Program-made: the position numbers and the translations under genes
The notes under the pieces: model-generated
What the model was told of the DNA's origin: nothing
The model's database searches: none
What the model saw: only the letters and a program-made list of their open reading frames with translations
In this document: one piece after another, positions 1-5,063 of the stretch
Numbering within the stretch: the stretch's first letter is position 1
Layout: each line of letters starts with the position of its first letter
Assembly: GCA_003445475.1 (NCBI GenBank)
Contig: DMDP01000120.1
Coordinates: 1 to 5,063, forward strand
Length of the DNA stretch: 5,063 nt
Source: Peptococcaceae bacterium
GTDB lineage: Bacteria > Bacillota > Desulfotomaculia > Desulfotomaculales > UBA12532
Direction of reading: 5' to 3'

Positions 1-336
1 GAAGACCTTGGCCAGCTCGACGGCTTCGTTGATGGCCACGCTCGACGGAACCCGGCCGTCAACGATCATCTCGTACAGACCGATTCTTAGAATGTTGCGG
101 TCGACATAACCCATCCGCTCCAGGCGCCAGTCATGACTAACCCGAGATATAATGGCATCGAGCCGGTCGCGGTGCGCCATCACGCCACCGGCCAGAGTTC
201 TGGCAAACTCTTCGTCAGCGGGAGGTAGACGCGACAGAGAGAGGCTGGCTTGAAAGGCCTCTTCGAGAGAGGTTTTGGCTACATCAACCTGGAAAAGCAC
301 CTGCAAGGCTGTTTGTCTTGCCTGGCGCCTGCCCAT
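1..336 (-). CDS. nusB: Transcription antitermination factor NusB (3' end cut by window edge)
   Basis: NusB binds boxA RNA with S10 (NusE) and promotes antitermination, chiefly in rRNA operons; it acts in the cytoplasm. The 112 visible residues begin MGRRQARQTALQVLFQ, the family's basic N-terminal signature, and carry the conserved motif DRNILRIGLYEM (about residues 79-90) followed by VPSSVAINEAVELAK (about 96-110). The family is usually about 140-150 residues, so roughly the last 30 lie beyond the left edge. The ATG at 336 was chosen because it gives the normal N-terminus and has AGGTG about 8 nt upstream. That ribosome site overlaps the TAG stop of the preceding DUF2273 gene, leaving only 10 nt between the genes, so the two are surely co-transcribed. 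Nothing abnormal is seen in the visible part. NusB next to accC and a yqhY-type gene matches the Bacillus arrangement. Confidence 0.96.
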   Translation of the reverse strand, partial: MGRRQARQTALQVLFQVDVAKTSLEEAFQASLSLSRLPPADEEFARTLAGGVMAHRDRLDAIISRVSHDWRLERMGYVDRNILRIGLYEMIVDGRVPSSVAINEAVELAKVF

Positions 337-346
337 AGTGCTGCAC

Positions 347-562
347 CTAGTCCTTCCGGAACAACCGGTCCCAGAATTGCGTCCAGTTAATCCGCTCGTC
401 GAGGCGCTTGCCTATGAAATACCCGACCCCGATGCAAATGGAAACAAAAATGGCCTTCCAGAAACCGTACGTAATGGCAAACCAGCCGAAAGCCAGCCCA
501 ATGCAAACCCCGATCACCTTACCCCTGTGGCGGCTTAAGAACTCCAACCAGTTCTGCTCCAT
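347..562 (-). CDS. Small DUF2273 membrane protein
   Basis: This is a 71-residue protein of the DUF2273 family, small membrane proteins typically found beside Asp23 and AmaP genes; the biochemical role is unknown. The sequence has a short amphipathic start (MEQNWLEFLSRHRGK), two hydrophobic segments at about residues 16-31 and 35-50 separated by the tight YGFWK turn, then the family-typical GYFIGKRLDE and a charged tail. Both segments probably form a membrane hairpin. The ATG at 562 was chosen because GGAGGTG lies 5 nt upstream and the resulting N-terminus looks like the family. An in-frame ATG at 610, preceded by GGAG inside the end of amaP, would add 16 residues rich in arginine; it is a weaker alternative. 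The gene lies 51 nt after amaP and 10 nt before nusB. An accessory role with AmaP and Asp23 at the membrane is inferred from context. Confidence 0.88.
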   Translation of the reverse strand: MEQNWLEFLSRHRGKVIGVCIGLAFGWFAITYGFWKAIFVSICIGVGYFIGKRLDERINWTQFWDRLFRKD

Positions 563-574
563 ACTTTCACCTCC
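563..574 (-). promoter_or_regulatory. Ribosome binding site deciding the DUF2273 start
   Basis: On the minus strand GGAGGTG (574 to 568) precedes the ATG at 562 with AAAGT between them. This strong site favours the 71-residue product over the in-frame start at 610, which has only GGAG at a suitable distance. Confidence 0.75.
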
Positions 575-613
575 GTTAGCCCTTCTCCTTCGACAGTGTG
601 CAACCGACATAAC

Positions 614-1162
614 CTACTCCACACGGGGTTTGGTGGTGGCTATGCTTTCGACGCTTACCCAGACATTATTTATGCCGATCCCGGTAACCTCGCGTACCCT
701 CGCCTGCACCAGTTCTTGCACCTGCTTGGCCAGATCCGGTATATGGACGTCCGGAGTTACGGTGATCTTGAGACGCATGGCAATACGCTCGCCGTCCGCA
801 ACAACCCGCGGCTTAACCTCCCGGATACCCGGTACTTCGGCCACAACCTTACCCACCAATCCTTCGATGGCCGGCAAGGCGATCCGCACCTGGCCAAGTA
901 CATTCTCGTCTACCACGGCATGTCCACCTTGTTGCCGCGTACCCGGCCGGAGGCTTACCCAGAAAAGACGCATCCCCACCAGTACCAAAACAATCAGGGC
1001 AACCAGCGCCGGTTCACGTACGCCCGGCCGTAAGAAGACGTATAGATCGGAGGGTACCACCCAACGTCCCAGCCACCCGGTCAATACCAGCGCAACGCCC
1101 AGGGCCACGAGGGTAACTGTCAGCGCGTATACGGCCACCAATGCACGGTCAAACGGCCCCAT
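614..1162 (-). CDS. amaP: Alkaline shock response membrane anchor protein AmaP
   Basis: AmaP anchors the soluble Asp23 protein to the membrane in staphylococci and has homologues across Bacillota. The product is 182 residues. Two hydrophobic helices are visible, at about residues 7-29 and 51-71, joined by a loop containing PSDLYVFLRPG. The cytoplasmic part from about residue 83 resembles Asp23 itself: ENVLGQVRIALPAIEGLVGKVV, then VPGIREVKPRVV, a hydrophobic strand with VTPDVHIPDLAKQVQELVQ, and VREVTGIGINNVWVSVESI. This layout of two membrane helices followed by an Asp23-like domain is what the family shows. The ATG at 1162 follows the Asp23 stop by 23 nt and has a purine-rich stretch (AGGGGAAAGAGG) upstream. 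An arginine at residue 65 sits within the second hydrophobic segment, a small oddity. Partnership with the gene just upstream is inferred from family knowledge and adjacency. Confidence 0.88.
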   Translation of the reverse strand: MGPFDRALVAVYALTVTLVALGVALVLTGWLGRWVVPSDLYVFLRPGVREPALVALIVLVLVGMRLFWVSLRPGTRQQGGHAVVDENVLGQVRIALPAIEGLVGKVVAEVPGIREVKPRVVADGERIAMRLKITVTPDVHIPDLAKQVQELVQARVREVTGIGINNVWVSVESIATTKPRVE

Positions 1163-1185
1163 TGGCCTCTTTCCCCTTTCGGGTC

Positions 1186-1587
1186 TTATCTAACGCGGTG
1201 CTCTTCCTCTTTCGGCTCCGGTGCAAAGACCACGCCCTGCACGTGGACGTTGACCTCCACCACGGCAAGACCGGTCATATTTTCGATGGCCCGCTTTACG
1301 TTGGCCTGTACCTGGGCGGCCACGTCCGGAATGCGTATACCGTAATCCACGATGACGTACAGGTCAACTGCGGTCTCCTTCTCACCTACCTCTACTTTGA
1401 CACCCTTAGCCAGGTTCTTGCGCCCCAGCATCTCGGCGATCCCGCCGACAATCCCACCGCTCATGCCGGCGATACCCGGTATCTCGGTAGCCGCAAGGCC
1501 GGCAATTATCGCCACAACCTCGTTGGCAATACGTATCGCCCCCAGTTCGCTTTGCAGTTCGGACGCCGGCACACCTCTCTCATCCAT
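1186..1587 (-). CDS. yqhY: Asp23/Gls24 family envelope stress protein (YqhY-like)
   Basis: This 133-residue soluble protein belongs to the Asp23/Gls24 (DUF322) family. Conserved stretches are clear: GAIRIANEVVAIIAGLAATE (16-35), PGIAGMSGG (37-45), the loop AEMLGRKNLAKGVKVEVGEKE (51-71), AVDLYVIVDYGIRIPDVA (73-90) and VQANVKRAIENMTGLAVVEVNVHVQGV (93-119), then a charged tail. Family proteins form membrane-associated assemblies through AmaP in staphylococci. In Bacillus subtilis the homologue yqhY sits between accC and nusB and has been genetically linked to control of acetyl-CoA carboxylase. The same neighbours here (accC upstream, nusB downstream) support the YqhY name, though amaP and DUF2273 downstream also recall the Asp23 envelope module. 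The ATG at 1587 has AGGGGG about 9 nt upstream. A promoter-like sequence in the 60-nt gap before it suggests it can be expressed apart from accC. Confidence 0.92.
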   Translation of the reverse strand: MDERGVPASELQSELGAIRIANEVVAIIAGLAATEIPGIAGMSGGIVGGIAEMLGRKNLAKGVKVEVGEKETAVDLYVIVDYGIRIPDVAAQVQANVKRAIENMTGLAVVEVNVHVQGVVFAPEPKEEEHRVR

Positions 1588-1616
1588 GTCTTTCGCCCCC
1601 TGTACTATTTCTTTTC

Positions 1617-1646
1617 ATTATATCCCCCACTTCTGGGGAAAAGCAA
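1617..1646 (-). promoter_or_regulatory. Predicted internal sigma-A promoter for yqhY-amaP-DUF2273-nusB
   Basis: Reading the minus strand, TTGCTT (1646 to 1641) is followed after 18 bases by a perfect TATAAT (1622 to 1617). Transcription would begin near 1610, giving a leader of about 23 nt before the ATG at 1587. The -10 box is perfect but the -35 matches the consensus at only three of six positions. The gap is the second longest between genes in this cluster, after the 29-nt and other short gaps, and the box falls entirely outside coding sequence. This is a prediction from sequence only. Confidence 0.5.
1623..1640 (-). repeat. Short hairpin between accC and yqhY
   Basis: On the minus strand TTCCCC, a 6-base loop AGAAGT and GGGGGA can pair as a 6-bp stem that includes one G-T pair. 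It starts 7 bases after the accC stop codon. No run of T follows; the sequence continues into TATAAT, so it is not a standard intrinsic terminator. It occupies exactly the spacer of the predicted promoter. It may protect the accC transcript end or partly attenuate read-through, or it may be incidental. Confidence 0.45.
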
Positions 1647-1647
1647 C

Positions 1648-2994
1648 TTACTGTTTAACAAAGACCCGCCTCTGCACGAAATTGGTGTATACCTCGCCGC
1701 GGCGGAAAAAGGCATTATTTACCACCCGCTGATGGAAAGGAATCGTGGTGACCACGCCCTCGATAATGAATTCGCCCAGGGCACGCTCCATGCGGGCGAT
1801 GGCCTCCCGCCGGTCTTTTCCCCACACGATAAGTTTGGCCAGGAGCGAGTCATAGTAAGAGGTAACCTCGTAGCCCGGATAAAGGGCACTGTCAACACGC
1901 ACGCCCGGCCCCCCCGGCGGCAAATAGGCGGTTACCCGGCCCGGGCAGGGTGCAAAGTCGCGCCAGGCATCCTCGGCGTTGATGCGGCATTCAATGGCCC
2001 ACCCGTTTATCGTGACTTCTTCCTGGTTCAAGGCCAGCGGTTCGCCGGCCGCGATCCGGATCTGCTCCTTAACCAGATCGAGGCCGGTGACCATCTCCGT
2101 GACCGGGTGCTCTACCTGGATGCGGGCATTCATTTCAATAAAATAAAAGTTATTTTTACGATCCAAGAGAAACTCCACCGTTCCCGCGTTATAGTATCCC
2201 ACGGCGCGGGCGGCGCGGACGGCCGCTTCGCCCAGTTGCTGCCGCAATGCCGGCGTCACCGCCGGGGAAGGGGCCTCCTCCAGGAGCTTCTGGTTGCGCC
2301 GCTGGACCGAGCAGTCACGCTCTCCCAGGTAGACGATCTTGCCGTATCGATCGCCGAGTACCTGAACCTCGATGTGCCTCGGCTCTTCGATGTATTTTTC
2401 GATGTAAACATCCCGGTTGCCAAAAGCAGCCTGTGCCTCGGCTTGCGCGGTCTGCAAGGCCTGCAGGAGATCTTCCCGGTGATGGGCGGTGCGCATGCCC
2501 CTTCCCCCGCCGCCGGCCGACGCTTTGATCAGCACGGGGTACCCGATTTCTTCCGCGATTTCAACAGCTTCCTTCGCGGTCACAACACCCCCCGAACCGG
2601 GTACAACCGGCACCCCTGCGGCGGCCACCGCCTCGCGCGCCCGCGCTTTGGCTCCCATGATTTCGAGGGCCGCAACCGGCGGCCCCACTAAGGTAATACC
2701 GCAGCTCTCACAAACCTCGGCAAAAGCGGCGTTCTCGGCGAGGAAACCGTACCCGGGGTGGATGGCATCCGCGCCGGTGACTTCGGCGACACTGATGATG
2801 CCGGTAATGTTGAGGTAGCTCTTGGCGGCAGGCGGGGGGCCGATACAAAAAGCCTCGTCGGCCATATTCACGTGCAGGGCGTTGCGATCTGCCTCCGAAT
2901 ATACCGCCACGGTTTTGATGCCGAGTTCCCGACAAGCTCTGATGACACGAACGGCAATCTCTCCCCGATTGGCAACGAGAAGCTTATCGAACAT
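1648..2994 (-). CDS. accC: Biotin carboxylase AccC
   Basis: AccC uses ATP and bicarbonate to carboxylate biotin held on a carrier protein, the first half-reaction of acetyl-CoA carboxylase and of two-subunit pyruvate carboxylase. The 448-residue product matches the usual length (about 450). The N-terminal domain starts [20 protein letters not shown] and has [10 protein letters not shown] (79-88). The ATP-grasp part shows Lys116, the glycine loop GGGGRGMR (161-168), [13 protein letters not shown] (199-211), [12 protein letters not shown] (225-236), metal ligands Glu274 and Glu287, and the catalytic stretch [12 protein letters not shown] (289-300); Arg337 lies in ECRINAED. All key residues are present. 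Asn234 replaces the His seen in E. coli, and Trp332 replaces a His in GHAxECR; both occur in relatives. ATG at 2994 has AAGGGTG 5 nt upstream. It follows the fused carboxyltransferase-carrier gene by 29 nt and surely works on that carrier. No accA or accD is visible. Confidence 0.97.
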   Translation of the reverse strand: MFDKLLVANRGEIAVRVIRACRELGIKTVAVYSEADRNALHVNMADEAFCIGPPPAAKSYLNITGIISVAEVTGADAIHPGYGFLAENAAFAEVCESCGITLVGPPVAALEIMGAKARAREAVAAAGVPVVPGSGGVVTAKEAVEIAEEIGYPVLIKASAGGGGRGMRTAHHREDLLQALQTAQAEAQAAFGNRDVYIEKYIEEPRHIEVQVLGDRYGKIVYLGERDCSVQRRNQKLLEEAPSPAVTPALRQQLGEAAVRAARAVGYYNAGTVEFLLDRKNNFYFIEMNARIQVEHPVTEMVTGLDLVKEQIRIAAGEPLALNQEEVTINGWAIECRINAEDAWRDFAPCPGRVTAYLPPGGPGVRVDSALYPGYEVTSYYDSLLAKLIVWGKDRREAIARMERALGEFIIEGVVTTIPFHQRVVNNAFFRRGEVYTNFVQRRVFVKQ

Positions 2995-3023
2995 GAGACA
3001 CCCTTCCCCGCAGACTACCAGAA

Positions 3024-3476
3024 CTACGACGGCTTAATTAAGAACAGCGGCTGACCGTACTCTACCGGCTGGCCGTTCTCCACGAGAATATCGACAATCT
3101 CTCCGGCCACCTCGGCCTCGATCTCGTTCATGAGTTTCATAGCCTCGATAATACAAAGAACCTGCCCTTCGTGCACCGTATCGCCGATCTCCACGAAGGG
3201 TGGCGCATCTGGAGCAGGGGCGCGGTAAAAGGTACCCACCATGGGGGCAACAACCGTAACAAGATTTTCTTCGTGTTCCTCGCGCTCCGGCTCCGCCGGT
3301 GCTGCCGGCGGCGTGGTTGCCGCTGAAGGTACGGGCGGGGACGTTTCAAGTGCCGGTGCCCCTCCCACCTTTCCCTTTTTTATCGAGATCTTGACCCCCT
3401 GGCTCTCGAGGGAAAATTCGGTAACATCGGTTTCATTCAAGAGCCTTATCAGTTCTCTTATTTCCTCAAGATTCAC
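3024..3476 (-). other. accB: AccB (BCCP) unit, possibly also made as a separate protein from an internal GTG
   Basis: The last 150 codons of the fused gene equal a full-length AccB (E. coli AccB has 156 residues). If translated from the in-frame GTG at 3476 the product would begin (M)[15 protein letters not shown], which lines up with the native start of AccB (MDIRKIKKLIELVEES in E. coli). It has the flexible Pro/Ala linker, the thumb and the biotinylated lysine at codon 3137-3135. A free AccB could serve acetyl-CoA carboxylase while the fused copy serves the attached carboxyltransferase. Separate translation is inferred from the start signals only. Confidence 0.5.
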
Positions 3477-4898
3477 CTTCTTCGCCTCCTTCCCCTGTGG
3501 CGCGCCCTTCGGTTTTTCTCCACCTGCTCTCCCGGCCGTATTTACCGGTAGCGGCTCCCTCGTTTCGCCCTTGGCCCGTGCCTCCAGGAACTTCCGGGTG
3601 ACCTGAGGGAATAGCGCGTAAGACAGCACGTCTTCCTCGCTGGACGCCAAGTCTTGTATTTCTTCTCTCATTCTTTCCAGCCTGGGTTCCAGCAAATCCG
3701 CCGGGCGACACGTTATGGGTTCTTTGTCGCCCAGAATCTTCGCCGCTACTTCCGGGTCGATGGGCGCAGGTGGCCGCCCGTAGAGGCCCTGCACATAATT
3801 ACGGACTTCGCCAGGGACGAACTTATACCTCTCGCCGGTCAGCACGTTGAGTACCGCCTGGGTACCCACAATCTGGCTGGTAGGCGTTACCAGCGGCGGA
3901 TAACCCAGTTCCGCCCGCACGCGCGGAATTTCATCAAGCACGTCCTGCAAGCGGTCGAGGGCCTTCTGCTCCTCCAGTTGGGACACCAGGTTGGAGATCA
4001 TGCCCCCCGGCACCTGATGGTCAAAAACGCGCATGTCGTGGATCCGCGTTACGCCCCGCTCGTACCCCAGCGAGCGCCGCAAGTTTTCGAAGTACTGGGC
4101 TATCTCAAAAAGGAGGTGGATATCCAGACCCGTATCGTACGGAGTGTCTTTGAGGGCCCGCACGACCGTTTCGACAGGCGGTTGCGAGGCGCCAAAAGCG
4201 AGGGGAACCGCAGCCGTATCGATAATATCTACGCCCGCTTCGGCCGCCTTCAGGTAGGCGCCGACGGCCATACCACCAATGTAGTGGCAGTGAAGATGGA
4301 TCGGAACGCTCAAACGCTCTTTGAGCAACTTGACAAGCTCGTAAGCACGGTACGGTGCCAGCAACCCGGCCATATCCTTTATGCATATGGAATCGGCTCC
4401 CATCTGAGCAAGCTGCAGAGCCGTCTCCAGGTAATGCTCGGTGGTGTGCACAGGGCTCAAGGTATACACAACGGCCGCCTGCACGTGCGCCCCTGCTTCC
4501 TTGGCCGCCTGCATGGGCACCTCGAGATTGCGTATATCGTTAAGCGCGTCGAAGATGCGGATGATATCGATACCGTTTTCCACCGCTTTGGCCACGAAGG
4601 CCCGCACGATATCGTCCGGGTAATGCCCGTAACCCACCAGCGACTGCCCCCGCAAGAGCATTTGCAGCGGTGTTTGTCGCACGTGTTGCTTTAAGAGACG
4701 CAGACGCTCCCACGGGTCCTCGCCCAGGTAACGCAGGCAAACGTCAAACGTGGCACCACCCCAGACCTCCAGCGAAAAGTACCCCACCGCGTCAATTTTC
4801 TCGGCGATGGGAAGCATGTCCCGGGTACGCATCCTGGTAGCCCAGAGACTCTGGTGGGCATCGCGTAATGTGGTATCGGTGATCCTGACCCTGTGCAA
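3024..4898 (-). CDS. oadA: OadA/PycB-type carboxyltransferase fused to AccB biotin carrier
   Basis: This 624-residue protein joins two units. Residues 1-440 are a biotin-dependent carboxyltransferase of the PycB/OadA family: TIM barrel with [11 protein letters not shown] (metal ligand Asp13), [10 protein letters not shown] (82-90), the catalytic-lysine motif IKDMAG (Lys174), the HLHCH pair (His203, His205), then the conserved C-terminal domain (about 285-440) with VPGGMISNL and [11 protein letters not shown]. Residues 441-474 are a Lys/Gly/Pro linker. Residues 475-624 are a whole AccB-type BCCP: the N-terminal [19 protein letters not shown], a Pro/Ala-rich linker (about 514-540), [18 protein letters not shown] containing the AccB 'thumb', and biotin site EAMKLM (Lys588). 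OadA's own carrier domain normally lacks the thumb. The start is TTG at 4898, backed by AGGAGG 7 nt upstream. Residues near the acceptor pocket are unusual (Ile207-Gly208, Ala237, Val242), so pyruvate as acceptor is likely by family but not assured. Confidence 0.93.
   Translation of the reverse strand: MHRVRITDTTLRDAHQSLWATRMRTRDMLPIAEKIDAVGYFSLEVWGGATFDVCLRYLGEDPWERLRLLKQHVRQTPLQMLLRGQSLVGYGHYPDDIVRAFVAKAVENGIDIIRIFDALNDIRNLEVPMQAAKEAGAHVQAAVVYTLSPVHTTEHYLETALQLAQMGADSICIKDMAGLLAPYRAYELVKLLKERLSVPIHLHCHYIGGMAVGAYLKAAEAGVDIIDTAAVPLAFGASQPPVETVVRALKDTPYDTGLDIHLLFEIAQYFENLRRSLGYERGVTRIHDMRVFDHQVPGGMISNLVSQLEEQKALDRLQDVLDEIPRVRAELGYPPLVTPTSQIVGTQAVLNVLTGERYKFVPGEVRNYVQGLYGRPPAPIDPEVAAKILGDKEPITCRPADLLEPRLERMREEIQDLASSEEDVLSYALFPQVTRKFLEARAKGETREPLPVNTAGRAGGEKPKGAPQGKEAKKVNLEEIRELIRLLNETDVTEFSLESQGVKISIKKGKVGGAPALETSPPVPSAATTPPAAPAEPEREEHEENLVTVVAPMVGTFYRAPAPDAPPFVEIGDTVHEGQVLCIIEAMKLMNEIEAEVAGEIVDILVENGQPVEYGQPLFLIKPS
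3474..3491 (-). promoter_or_regulatory. Internal Shine-Dalgarno and GTG start at the AccB boundary
   Basis: On the minus strand AAGGAGG (3491 to 3485), 8 bases (CGAAGAAG) and GTG (3476 to 3474) lie inside the fused reading frame. The Shine-Dalgarno encodes Lys-Glu-Ala of the linker, and the GTG is Val475, the exact position where AccB proteins normally start. It is either a working internal initiation site or a relic of a formerly separate accB. Confidence 0.6.
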
Positions 4899-4905
4899 CC
4901 AAACC

Positions 4906-4911
4906 CCTCCT
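4906..4911 (-). promoter_or_regulatory. Ribosome binding site fixing a TTG start for the oadA-accB fusion
   Basis: AGGAGG on the minus strand is followed by GGTTTGG (7 nt) and TTG at 4898. No in-frame ATG or GTG upstream gives a better family start, and the resulting N-terminus ([13 protein letters not shown]) fits the family, where the metal-binding motif begins within the first ten residues. Confidence 0.85.
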
Positions 4912-4921
4912 GTGCTAAATC

Positions 4922-4958
4922 CGGACCATGTCGCATAATAACCCGAGAATAGGTCCCG
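4922..4958 (-). repeat. Weak inverted repeat in the 5' leader
   Basis: On the minus strand CGGGACC (4958 to 4952) can pair with GGTCCG (4927 to 4922) as six base pairs with one bulged G, enclosing about 24 bases. It lies between the predicted transcription start and the ribosome site. It resembles no riboswitch or T-box that I recognise, and a large-loop stem of this size can arise by chance. Confidence 0.25.
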
Positions 4959-4973
4959 TTTTTACGCTATTGT

Positions 4974-5002
4974 ATTATATCTGTATTTCACACCTTTGGA
5001 AA
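4974..5002 (-). promoter_or_regulatory. Predicted sigma-A promoter of the oadA-accB/accC operon
   Basis: The minus strand reads TTTCCA (5002 to 4997), a 17-base spacer, and a perfect TATAAT (4979 to 4974). The -35 matches four of six consensus positions and the spacing is ideal. Transcription would begin near 4967, leaving a leader of about 68 nt. This AT-rich patch stands out from the GC-rich coding DNA. I see no match to the BirA or FapR operator consensus as I remember them. Confidence 0.65.
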
Positions 5003-5029
5003 TAGCCGCCCCCGAAGTATACATAACAC

Positions 5030-5044
5030 TACCCGATGCGGGTA
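5030..5044. repeat. Perfect inverted repeat TACCCG-ATG-CGGGTA
   Basis: Two 6-base arms are separated by 3 bases, about 27 bases upstream of the -35 box. It could be an operator for a dimeric regulator or the hairpin of an upstream transcript. No T-run follows on either strand, so a standard terminator is unlikely. No gene is seen from 4899 to the right edge at 5063. Confidence 0.4.
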
Positions 5045-5063
5045 ATAATCATCACGTTCTCGG

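Noticed and set aside
347..610. Longer DUF2273 form starting at 610
   Set aside because: It would add 16 Arg-rich residues unlike the family. The start at 562 has a much stronger ribosome site, so the longer form is kept only as an alternative.
408..1193. Plus-strand open frame (261 codons) opposite amaP and DUF2273
   Set aside because: The product is rich in Thr, Arg and Ser without any domain, as expected for an antisense frame. The minus-strand genes here have good starts and family matches.
1623..1640. Hairpin after accC as an intrinsic terminator
   Set aside because: The stem is short and is followed by TATAAT rather than a run of T, so a true terminator is not supported.
1141..2691. 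Long plus-strand open frame (516 codons)
   Set aside because: It lies opposite accC and yqhY, whose products are unmistakable, and its translation shows no recognisable domain. It is a typical antisense shadow in GC-rich DNA.
3654..4694. Plus-strand open frame (346 codons) opposite the carboxyltransferase
   Set aside because: Its sequence mirrors the conserved carboxyltransferase codons in antisense, has no family signature and no convincing ribosome site, so it is a shadow.
4899..4973. Riboswitch or T-box in the leader of the operon
   Set aside because: The predicted leader is only about 70 nt, with one weak stem and no recognised conserved core, so no class can be claimed.
1..5063. CRISPR array, tRNA, rRNA or mobile element
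   Set aside because: No direct repeat array, cloverleaf, rRNA stretch, transposase or terminal repeats could be found by reading; nearly all the DNA is explained by six tightly packed genes.

Overview
The window looks like chromosomal DNA of a moderately GC-rich Bacillota, most likely a Clostridia/Moorellia-type anaerobe (Moorella or Desulfotomaculum relatives). This is inferred from protein style and gene order only. All six genes lie on the minus strand, so transcription runs from the right edge to the left edge. The plus-strand open frames are shadows.

Layout in transcription order: (1) 4899-5063 is upstream DNA with an inverted repeat, a good sigma-A-type promoter (TTTCCA-17-TATAAT), a leader of about 70 nt and a perfect AGGAGG ribosome site. 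(2) 3024-4898 is one long gene that starts with TTG. It encodes a pyruvate carboxylase subunit B / oxaloacetate decarboxylase alpha-type carboxyltransferase fused to a complete AccB-type biotin carboxyl carrier protein (BCCP). (3) 1648-2994 is accC, biotin carboxylase. (4) A 60-nt gap holds a second promoter-like sequence and a hairpin. (5) 1186-1587 is an Asp23/Gls24-family gene (yqhY-like). (6) 614-1162 is amaP, a membrane anchor with an Asp23-like tail. (7) 347-562 is a small DUF2273 membrane protein. (8) 1-336 is the first 112 codons of nusB, cut by the left edge. No stretch over 300 bases lacks a gene.

Functionally, AccC carboxylates biotin on the carrier domain, and the carrier presents it to a carboxyltransferase. 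The layout recalls the Bacillus accB-accC-yqhY-nusB block, with a keto-acid-type carboxyltransferase joined to the front of accB and amaP plus DUF2273 added between yqhY and nusB. Asp23, AmaP and DUF2273 probably form a membrane-associated envelope module.

Two observations deserve attention. First, inside the fused gene, exactly at the normal N-terminus of AccB, there is an in-frame GTG with a 7-base Shine-Dalgarno match (AAGGAGG) 8 nt upstream. The gene may therefore yield both a fusion and a free AccB. Second, the carboxyltransferase keeps its metal ligands and catalytic lysine but lacks several hydroxyl residues expected around the acceptor site, including Ala237 where pyruvate carboxylases carry the catalytic Thr. 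Its acceptor substrate is therefore uncertain.
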